Origin: Gemmataceae bacterium
GTDB taxonomy: Bacteria > Planctomycetota > Planctomycetia > Gemmatales > Gemmataceae
DNA length: 15,146 nucleotides
NCBI GenBank assembly: GCA_009691815.1
Contig: SIAL01000029.1
Coordinates: 1-15,146, forward strand
Reading direction: 5' to 3'
Shown here: in pieces, positions 7,377-13,656 of the stretch
Numbering within the stretch: the stretch's first letter is position 1
How the letters are laid out: each line of letters starts with the position of its first letter
Position numbers and translations under genes: made by a program
Notes under the pieces: model-generated
Database searches by the model: none
What the model saw: the letters and a program-made list of their open reading frames with translations, nothing else
Told to the model about the DNA's origin: nothing

Positions 7377-7987
7377 GGCTGGCCCCCAAACGCTGTTTTC
7401 AGCTTAGCCATTCCACGAAGCCATAATTTCTCGACACTGTCGAGGCTTTTTTCCATGCGTTTGGCAACCTCGGGAAAGGTCAACCCCTCCATATGTCTCA
7501 AAAGGATGACCATTTGATAATCCTCGGGGAGTTTGGCCAGGGCTTTGGCCACCAAGAGCGATTGTTCAGCCTTGTTGCCTTGTTGGCTGGGAGAGCTGTG
7601 AGGGTCGATGGGCAAGAAGGCAAAATGGGAGGCGGATTGGTCAAGATCCGCGCCGATGGCAACCTCTAACCGAATATCGCGGGCCTTGGTCCCCAAATAG
7701 TGACGCAATTGTCCGGCCAAGGTTCCCGCCATGATCCGTCGAAGCCATTGGACAAATTGCCCTTCCGCCTCCCCACGAAAAGTGGGAAATTGTCGAAGGG
7801 CATCGAGAAACACTTCTTGAACCAAATCCGAGGCGTCTATTTTGCCCTGTAGTTTTTTGCCGATTTCGATGCGAGCCAAAAGCCTTAGGTAATCTCGGTA
7901 GAGTTCCATAAGTTGGCCCAATTGAGCCAAATCCCCAGCCTTTGCGGCGGCAAGTAGACCATCGGCGTTTGGCTGGGTAATGGTCAT
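7373..7987 (-). CDS. ECF-family RNA polymerase sigma factor
   Basis: From ATG 7987 the product has 204 residues. Sigma region 2 covers about 22-95, with IDASDLVQEVFLDALRQFPTFRG (50-72) containing the core-binding DLVQEVF signature. Region 4 covers about 141-197 with LAKLPEDYQMVILLRHMEGLTFPEVA and a helix-turn-helix ending SLDSVEKLWLRGMAKL. The segments between (about 105-138) are a loose linker. This form is typical of planctomycete ECF factors encoded directly before Ser/Thr kinases, and here the TGA overlaps the GTG of such a kinase. No anti-sigma gene is adjacent, so control by kinase phosphorylation is plausible but inferred. Other in-frame starts are ATG 8017 and TTG 8029; none has a clear ribosome site. 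ATG 7987 gives the family's usual N-terminus. Confidence 0.9.
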   Translation of the reverse strand: MTITQPNADGLLAAAKAGDLAQLGQLMELYRDYLRLLARIEIGKKLQGKIDASDLVQEVFLDALRQFPTFRGEAEGQFVQWLRRIMAGTLAGQLRHYLGTKARDIRLEVAIGADLDQSASHFAFLPIDPHSSPSQQGNKAEQSLLVAKALAKLPEDYQMVILLRHMEGLTFPEVAKRMEKSLDSVEKLWLRGMAKLKTAFGGQP

Positions 7988-8255
7988 GGAATTGCCTGAA
8001 GGGATGATTCCTTTCATTTTAGTGACCAAAACCGATCCAACCCCGCCATCTTTTTTGTCAACAATTGCGAAAAATTGATGAGAAGTCTTCCCTTCCCCTA
8101 GCTTTAATAACAGATGAAAGTTACCGATTGGACGGTTACGAATCGTCGAATGATCCGATTTCTACCCTAGGTTATGGGGAATCTCCGCTCGACCCCCCTT
8201 TGCTAGGGGACGAGGCACAAGGGGCGAATTGCCCGGAGCAAAGGCCTTTTCTCCT
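7988..8255. promoter_or_regulatory. Divergent intergenic region between the sigma operon and the plus-strand pair
   Basis: These 268 bases separate the minus-strand sigma operon from the plus-strand cysteine synthase-like gene, so promoters for both should lie here. On the minus strand TTGACA occurs at 8061-8056, but no matching -10 box follows at the right distance. AAAGGCCTTT at 8240-8249 is a perfect 10-base palindrome just before ATG 8256. A 64-codon TTG-started frame (8065-8259) also lies here and is discussed as a finding. No promoter can be assigned with confidence. Confidence 0.4.
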
Positions 8256-9194
8256 ATGAACCACCCCCTACAACCAACCGCCCATCGATACACCCATCAC
8301 CTTGGACCAACCCCAATGGTGACGGTTCGCCTTGGCCCAGATGACCCGACCATTTGGTGCAAACTCGAATTCCTCAATCCCAGCGGTTCCTCCAAGGATC
8401 GAATCGCCAGACACATCCTTGACAAGGCATGGCGGATGGGCATTATCAACGCAGATTCCATTGTGGCAGAGGCATCCAGCGGGTCAACCAGCATCGCTTT
8501 TGCCTTGGCATGTGCCCAAATGGGGATCAGGTTTGTGGCCTTTATGCCGGAAGGCGTAAGTACCGAACGGGTAAAAATGATTCAAGCCTTCGGAGCCGAG
8601 GTTCGCCTAACCCCCGCCAAAACGGGCATCCCCGGGAGCATAGAGGAAACTTTGCGGTTGGCCCAAGCCGATCCTCGGGTGTTTTTGCCGAAGCAATTCG
8701 AGAATCCCGCCAATGCCGAGGCGCACAAAATCCACACGGCCTGCGAAATTCTGGATCAGGCACCGGACAGCAGAGTCGATGCCATCGTTTCGGGGGTGGG
8801 AACAGGGGGCACATTGGTCGGGATTTATCAAGGGCTAACCGCCGCCGGGTGTCAAGTTGTTCCCGTGTTGGCAAGGCCGATTCATTGCCATTCGTCGATT
8901 GACCTTGAGTGTTGCAGCTTTAGCAGTCGCATTCCGGGTGTCCTTGATAGTATGTCGGAGATTTTCAAAACGGCCCAACTTCCGGGCCTTTTGACCATGG
9001 AAATCCACGATGAGGAAGCGCTTCGCACGACAAAGGCGTTGATCCGGTTGGGGTTTCCCGTGGGGCCCAGTTCAGGCCTTAATTTCGCTGCGGCACGGGC
9101 CGTGGCCCTAGCATTGGGCCGTCTAGATGCCACAATTGTTACCGTATTTGCCGACCGCATGGAACGCTATTTCTCAACCGAATTGTTTCAATGA
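8256..9194 (+). CDS. PLP-dependent cysteine synthase-family enzyme
   Basis: From ATG 8256 the product has 312 residues, the usual length of the CysK/cystathionine beta-synthase fold II family, which performs beta-replacement or elimination on serine or cysteine derivatives. NPSGSSKDR (41-49) gives the PLP lysine K47; GVGTGGT (180-186) is the phosphate-binding loop; GPSSG (270-274) precedes the last helix. The substrate loop reads ASSGSTS (73-79) rather than the classical TSGNTG, so it is probably not a standard O-acetylserine sulfhydrylase. The stretch HCHSS...ECCSFSS (210-224) adds closely spaced cysteines. Two starts are possible: ATG 8256, or TTG 8229 with AGGGG upstream; the conserved fold begins after both. 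Its TGA overlaps an in-frame ATG (9191) of the sulfatase frame, so the two genes may be co-expressed. The exact reaction is not resolved. Confidence 0.86.
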   Translation: MNHPLQPTAHRYTHHLGPTPMVTVRLGPDDPTIWCKLEFLNPSGSSKDRIARHILDKAWRMGIINADSIVAEASSGSTSIAFALACAQMGIRFVAFMPEGVSTERVKMIQAFGAEVRLTPAKTGIPGSIEETLRLAQADPRVFLPKQFENPANAEAHKIHTACEILDQAPDSRVDAIVSGVGTGGTLVGIYQGLTAAGCQVVPVLARPIHCHSSIDLECCSFSSRIPGVLDSMSEIFKTAQLPGLLTMEIHDEEALRTTKALIRLGFPVGPSSGLNFAAARAVALALGRLDATIVTVFADRMERYFSTELFQ

Positions 9195-9219
9195 TCCCCA
9201 AGAGTACCGACCCTGTTTT

Positions 9220-9224
9220 GGGAG
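9220..9224 (+). promoter_or_regulatory. Ribosome binding site favouring the sulfatase start at 9233
   Basis: GGGAG ends 8 bases before ATG 9233. It supports that start over ATG 9191, which overlaps the previous stop but has no comparable site and would put 14 extra residues in front of the signal peptide. Confidence 0.55.
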
Positions 9225-9232
9225 CGAAACGC

Positions 9233-10699
9233 ATGAACCGAATTTTTCCCCTAATGGGGTGCTTGGGGTCTTTGTTATTATTCCAAGCTCCCCTTTTTCC
9301 TGCCGCAGTGCCCCCCAATGTCCTCTGGATCATCGTTGATGACATGTCCCCTAACTTTGGCTGCTATGGGGAAAAGTCGATCCAAACCCCACATGTAGAT
9401 CGCTTGGCAAGAGATGGAACCCGATTTGACAACGCCTTCATCACCGCCCCGGTTTGTTCCCCCTGTCGAAGCGCCTTGATTACCGGAATGTATCAAACCA
9501 CCCTTGGCTCGCATCACCACCGAAGTGGCCGAGGATCGCTTAGGATAAAACTTCCCCAAGGGGTGGATCCGATCCCGGTTTTGTTTCAAAAGGCCGGGTT
9601 TCACACCTGTATTGGTAACGGAGTCGTTGGCAATACGGTCTTAGGCAAAACCGACTACAATTTTGATTGGAATAAGGACATGTATGATTCGGCGGATTGG
9701 TCCAATCGAAAGCCTGGTCAACCCTTTTTTATGCAGGTTCAACTTCAGGGGGGCAAGCTACGAGATGGGAATGGCTGGAAAAATCTCAAACTCCATTTCG
9801 GGGAAACCTGCACCCGTCCTGAAACAGTTACCATGCCTCCCTACTATCCAAGGGATCCAGACCTTCTTAAAGATTGGGCCTATTATCTCGATGCAGTACG
9901 GCAAACCGATCACCAAGTTGGTGCGGTCCTCGCCCGGCTGGAAAAGGAACATCTCCTTGACCAAACCCTTGTGGTTTTCATGACCGACCATGGCATCAGT
10001 CATGCCCGTGGTAAGCAGTTTCTCTATGACGAAGGAACCCGGGTCCCTCTCGTTCTTCGTGGACCAGGAATCACAAAAGGGACTGTGCGTACCGATTTGG
10101 TGGAGCATATTGATCTTGCTGCATTTTCTTTAGCCTATGCAGGTATTGGAGCTCCCACCGCCATTCAGGGGAAAAACATTTTGTCTCCGGTGCACCCACC
10201 AAAAGAGGCCGTGTTTGCAGCTAGGGACCGTTGTGATGAAACGGTCGAACGGCTAAGAAGTGTCCGAACCAAGGAGTGGTTATTGATCGAAAACGGTTAT
10301 CCCGATCGGCCGGCACTTCAACCCAATCGCTACAAGGATCACAAGCCAACTTTACTAAAGCTTCGGGAATTGAGGGATAAAAAGGCCCTTTCGGCACTGT
10401 CCATCGAATTGCTTTTTGCACCCACCCGTTCTCGATGGGAATTATACCACCGATCTGATGATCCTTTTCAAACCAAAAATGTTGCCTTTGATGCGACTAA
10501 CAGGGTAACTCTCGAAAGGCTAAAGGGGATGTTGGCAAAATGGCAAGTAGAAACGGGGGACATGGGAAGAGGTCCTGAACCTGCCGCAATGTACGACTCC
10601 GATATGAAGGAATACCTTGACACAAGCCCCGGCCCGGCAAAGCGGGAAATTCAAACCAACATCGACCTCATGAAACGCTTTGCCGCCGAAGGGAAATAG
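9233..10699 (+). CDS. Secreted sulfatase, N-sulfoglucosamine sulfohydrolase-like
   Basis: From ATG 9233 the product has 488 residues with a signal peptide (MNRIFPLMGCLGSLLLFQAPLF region, cleavage near PAA at 23-25), so it acts outside the cytoplasm. NVLWIIVDDMSP (29-40) supplies metal-binding Asp 36 and 37. CSPCRSALITG (75-85) is the sulfatase signature CxPxR; Cys75 would be converted to formylglycine by a maturation enzyme not seen here. GMYQTTLGSHHHRSG (85-99), TDHGISHARGKQ (251-262) and FLYDEGTRVPLVLR follow the pattern of heparan N-sulfatase-like planctomycete enzymes. Such enzymes remove sulfate from polysaccharides; the true substrate is not shown. The gene ends 8 bases from the convergent lipoprotein gene, leaving no room for a terminator. 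ATG 9191 is the alternative start. Confidence 0.9.
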   Translation: MNRIFPLMGCLGSLLLFQAPLFPAAVPPNVLWIIVDDMSPNFGCYGEKSIQTPHVDRLARDGTRFDNAFITAPVCSPCRSALITGMYQTTLGSHHHRSGRGSLRIKLPQGVDPIPVLFQKAGFHTCIGNGVVGNTVLGKTDYNFDWNKDMYDSADWSNRKPGQPFFMQVQLQGGKLRDGNGWKNLKLHFGETCTRPETVTMPPYYPRDPDLLKDWAYYLDAVRQTDHQVGAVLARLEKEHLLDQTLVVFMTDHGISHARGKQFLYDEGTRVPLVLRGPGITKGTVRTDLVEHIDLAAFSLAYAGIGAPTAIQGKNILSPVHPPKEAVFAARDRCDETVERLRSVRTKEWLLIENGYPDRPALQPNRYKDHKPTLLKLRELRDKKALSALSIELLFAPTRSRWELYHRSDDPFQTKNVAFDATNRVTLERLKGMLAKWQVETGDMGRGPEPAAMYDSDMKEYLDTSPGPAKREIQTNIDLMKRFAAEGK

Positions 10700-10707
10700 T
10701 CGGCCGG

Positions 10708-11079
10708 TTATTCGTGATTGATCTTTCGCTTTTTCAAATGGTCCACTTTATAGGCACCCTCGCCGGATTGAAATTTACGGCCGTGCCACCATCCCAATGA
10801 CACCCGTGAGGGAAACCATCGCCCCGCATAGTCCCAGCCCCAGGTTCCCTCATCGTCGTACGGTTCCTCTATTTTGCGAATGCTAGGCGAAAAAAGCTTG
10901 GGTGCCCCGCCGCCTATAAGGAGGCCCACATTGTCCTCATCCCCTTGAGATAAAGCATGGTTGCGGATTTGATCCGGGTGGCCGACACGGCTAGGATCGT
11001 CGTGGATTTTTCGCTCCAAAAAGGGGCGGTGGCATCCAAAGGAGACAATCAATCCACAAAGGAGCCAGTGTCTAGCCAA
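10708..11079 (-). CDS. Small putative lipoprotein, unknown function
   Basis: The start is placed at TTG 11079, because AAGGAGGA (11091-11084 on the minus strand) precedes it by 4 bases and because it yields a sensible signal peptide: ARHWLLCGLIVSFGC, with the Cys as a possible lipidation site (SFGC is a loose lipobox). The product has 123 residues. The mature part is polar, with a GLLIGGGAPKLF stretch and a Trp/Tyr-rich segment, GTWGWDYAGRWFP followed by SLGWWHG, and a basic end. I recognise no family. The start overlaps the last 8 bases of the GlcG-domain gene, so the two are probably translated together. An ATG at 11139 extends the same frame by 20 residues but lies within the upstream gene and lacks this ribosome site. 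Confidence 0.68.
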   Translation of the reverse strand: MARHWLLCGLIVSFGCHRPFLERKIHDDPSRVGHPDQIRNHALSQGDEDNVGLLIGGGAPKLFSPSIRKIEEPYDDEGTWGWDYAGRWFPSRVSLGWWHGRKFQSGEGAYKVDHLKKRKINHE

Positions 11080-13453
11080 GGATTCCTCCTTCCGGATTGC
11101 GGTTAAATTTGCGATAGGGAATGCGAATGCCAAAAACACGGAAATTATCCGCTCGAATAGACCCTAGGGGGTCATATCCCAAAATGGCTTGTGAGGTTGT
11201 CACATCGTCCTGATCCACCCCATCGCCGGATACACCTAAACCCCCCAACAAAGTTTGTCCCGCATAAACGGCACTTGATCCGGGAAAGAAGACGACTCCG
11301 TTTTGATTGGCGATGTTTGAGGGATCACGAAAGTTGGCCGCGGGATGAAAGGCGCTATAGCCCTGGACACTTACAAAATCCGTGTTGGCAAGCCTTGGTC
11401 CCACTTGACCTCCGGTAATGGCGCTGGTTCCCCCATCATTTAAGATCGAAAATGGGCCTGCGGGCGCACCATCAATTCCCTCAGGGAAACGGGGCAGGCT
11501 CAGATACCGGAATGTGCGACTGGTGAAGGCAACCCCAGCCGGAACCCCCGGCGCCTGATCAATGGGCTGCAGTTCGGCGGGGTTGTTGTAATAGGCTAAA
11601 TTACGGGCCTTGGCTACCGCCACATCAAGCGAAAAAACGGTCGAATCGGGAGTACGGTAGAGACCAACCACATTTCCTTCGAGGTCACAAACCGCAAAGA
11701 CCATTTTCTCGGGGGTGCTTGAGGGAGCCCGGCCTGTTGCGTTGGTCCCTACCCGGAGGGCAGAACGAGTACGGGCTTCTTGGGCGATCCCATTTTGGAT
11801 AATCTGATTGACCTGATCCCCACTTATCCCAACCCCATCATGGGGAATAACCAGCCAACCTTCAGGAACCGTTGTGCCGTTTAATAGCGTAATGGCCGGA
11901 TTTGGAGTAACCGGATAATTGGTGCCACTGTTGGGATTTCCAACCCCAAGGGTTTTGCCAAAATTTACCAAGTTGGTTGGGCCTTGGGTCCCGCCTGGGC
12001 CAAAAAGATCCAGCGTGATTCCAACAAGGTCAATACGGGCAAGACCAAGGGGAATAGGCGAGGCTTGAATGTTCGGGGTCGGGGCAATTCCCGCCAAGTC
12101 GCCTATCTCAAAGCCACCCGCCCCGCCGAGCGCGGCAAACCCGACATATTCCGATTCGTAGGAGCGATCGGGAAGGGCTCGATTGTAGATGTTGCTTAAA
12201 ACCGAGTTTTCCTCGGTGGCAAGTCCTGTTTTCCCCGGATAGAAAACCCCAATGCCCCCTACCATTTTGTTGTTTTTAAAGATGGGAATGCCACCGGGAA
12301 GAGTTGCCAGACCCCTTGCCTGGGCATTCGGTTCCAAACCGGAAATATAGCCATAGGACTCGGGGCAGACGAGGGCCTTGCCGGTGGGAACAAACGCCGG
12401 ATCAATATTGAACCGCATCGGAAGGAGTATGTCATCTCCCGTTCCCTTATTTCCGTCCGGGCCCGGGTGGAGAATACTATCGCGGTTGGTGTATTCGATG
12501 GCGAACAGATCCACCTGGGGAGTGAACTTGATTGATGGGGGAAAGTGCCCCGCGATCCCGACAGGGGCGACAAATCCCGGCCCCTGAAGCGTTGGATTTA
12601 GGGCGTTGGGATACGATGCCACGACGCGTTCGGGCATCGTGGTTTGACTGATGAATTGAACAAGGCGTGAGGTTAAGGGACTTTGGTTATTCCCGAAAAA
12701 GGCCCCGGTCCTCGCCTTGGCAAGGGCCCCATCCACGGCGAAAACGAGGTTGGCCGTATTTCCCGTGATGAGTGGGGAAACGCCTCCCTCGATTCGAAGG
12801 CCAAGGAGTGATCCATTGTGATCGGTAATGACAATGATACCATCGTTCGATGCGGTGGCGGCGGCCGCCCGTTGAAGAATATTGGCCACCTCGGCTTGGG
12901 TCAAAACCTCCTGAATCTCCACCGGAACTGTAACGACTGGCAGCGCCCTAACCACCGAATCGGTCACCGACGGCAAAGCGGTATCCGTGGGTTTTACATT
13001 GAACAGATGATTTTTTGAAGGCCCCTGATCAAATGTTGTTGGCCCGGGTCCGGCAAACAGTTTATCAATGCCACTACCCCCGATCAGGGTCGTTGGCCCT
13101 CCTCCTCCCCGAAGCACATTATTACCAGATCCTCCATCAAGGGTGGCGGGCTGAATCAGCCTAGGGTCGACCTGAATGGAATCATTTCCCCCAAGGGTTT
13201 GTACCAATAATTCAGTAACCAAGGTGGTGGGGAAGGTGGCAACAACTTTGGCCGCGTCTTGCACCAAGATTTGGTCGCCAAGGCCATCAAGGCGAATTTG
13301 TACCACATCCCGCTGTTCCGATCCGGTGATTTGCAAAACCCCGGCCTGGAGGGTTGCGATAATCGCCGGGTTTGTCCGTGATTCCAAAGATTCTAAATTC
13401 AATCTTTGCGTTTTTTGGATGGAGGGTGTGCGACAATAATAACGGGAAAACAT
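11072..13453 (-). CDS. Secreted protein with RTX-like repeats and two GlcG heme-binding-like domains
   Basis: From ATG 13453 the product has 793 residues. Residues 18-30 (LNLESLESRTNPA) match the LExLExRxxPA motif found near the N-terminus of many large planctomycete surface or secreted proteins. Residues 87-140 contain RTX-like calcium-binding repeats (LGGNDSIQ, LDGGSGNNVLRGGGG, LIGGSGIDKLFAG). Two GlcG/HbpS-type domains follow: the first from about 185 (TQAEVANILQRAAAATA) to 410, with an insertion at about 285-380 and ending LPGGIPIFKNNKMVGGIGV; the second from about 543 to 760, ending AGQTLLGGLGVSGDGVDQDDV. GlcG domains include heme-binding and heme-degrading proteins, but here the ligand is unproven. 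A TTG two codons upstream (13459) is the alternative start. A small lipoprotein gene overlaps its end. Confidence 0.86.
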   Translation of the reverse strand: MFSRYYCRTPSIQKTQRLNLESLESRTNPAIIATLQAGVLQITGSEQRDVVQIRLDGLGDQILVQDAAKVVATFPTTLVTELLVQTLGGNDSIQVDPRLIQPATLDGGSGNNVLRGGGGPTTLIGGSGIDKLFAGPGPTTFDQGPSKNHLFNVKPTDTALPSVTDSVVRALPVVTVPVEIQEVLTQAEVANILQRAAAATASNDGIIVITDHNGSLLGLRIEGGVSPLITGNTANLVFAVDGALAKARTGAFFGNNQSPLTSRLVQFISQTTMPERVVASYPNALNPTLQGPGFVAPVGIAGHFPPSIKFTPQVDLFAIEYTNRDSILHPGPDGNKGTGDDILLPMRFNIDPAFVPTGKALVCPESYGYISGLEPNAQARGLATLPGGIPIFKNNKMVGGIGVFYPGKTGLATEENSVLSNIYNRALPDRSYESEYVGFAALGGAGGFEIGDLAGIAPTPNIQASPIPLGLARIDLVGITLDLFGPGGTQGPTNLVNFGKTLGVGNPNSGTNYPVTPNPAITLLNGTTVPEGWLVIPHDGVGISGDQVNQIIQNGIAQEARTRSALRVGTNATGRAPSSTPEKMVFAVCDLEGNVVGLYRTPDSTVFSLDVAVAKARNLAYYNNPAELQPIDQAPGVPAGVAFTSRTFRYLSLPRFPEGIDGAPAGPFSILNDGGTSAITGGQVGPRLANTDFVSVQGYSAFHPAANFRDPSNIANQNGVVFFPGSSAVYAGQTLLGGLGVSGDGVDQDDVTTSQAILGYDPLGSIRADNFRVFGIRIPYRKFNRNPEGGILG
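11084..11091 (-). promoter_or_regulatory. Strong ribosome binding site for the TTG-started lipoprotein gene
   Basis: On the minus strand AAGGAGGA lies 4 bases before TTG 11079, inside the 3' end of the GlcG-domain gene. It is one of the best Shine-Dalgarno matches in the window and decides the start of the small gene. Confidence 0.7.
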
Positions 13454-13656
13454 GGCCAAACCCCACAGGCATAAGCCTTGGCCTGAATCTATATTTCGGG
13501 CCCTCTACCCTACTATCGGCACGATATTCCCATCAAGATCAGCAAAATCGGTTTATCCGGCCAATTCCATAAAGTTTACCCAACCCCCCAGACGATTTGA
13601 AAGATACCTCCCGTGTTTGTGTACATTGGTTTCATCCGCCAGAAGGAGAATGGTTT
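13454..13656. promoter_or_regulatory. Divergent intergenic region between the GlcG-domain and outer-membrane genes
   Basis: These 203 bases lie between two diverging genes for exported proteins. On the plus strand TTGAAA (13597-13602) followed by TACATT (13622-13627) resembles a sigma-70 promoter, but the 19-base spacing is poor. On the minus strand TATAGA occurs upstream of ATG 13453 without a clear -35 box. No repeats or RNA elements were seen. Confidence 0.35.
13643..13648 (+). promoter_or_regulatory. Ribosome binding site deciding the TTG start at 13657
   Basis: AAGGAG ends 8 bases before TTG 13657. The frame upstream has no ATG, so this site together with the signal peptide that follows decides the start. 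Confidence 0.7.

Noticed and set aside
8033..8061. Sigma-70 promoter for the sigma operon based on TTGACA at 8061-8056
   Set aside because: No acceptable -10 element lies about 17 bases downstream, so a lone -35 match is not enough.
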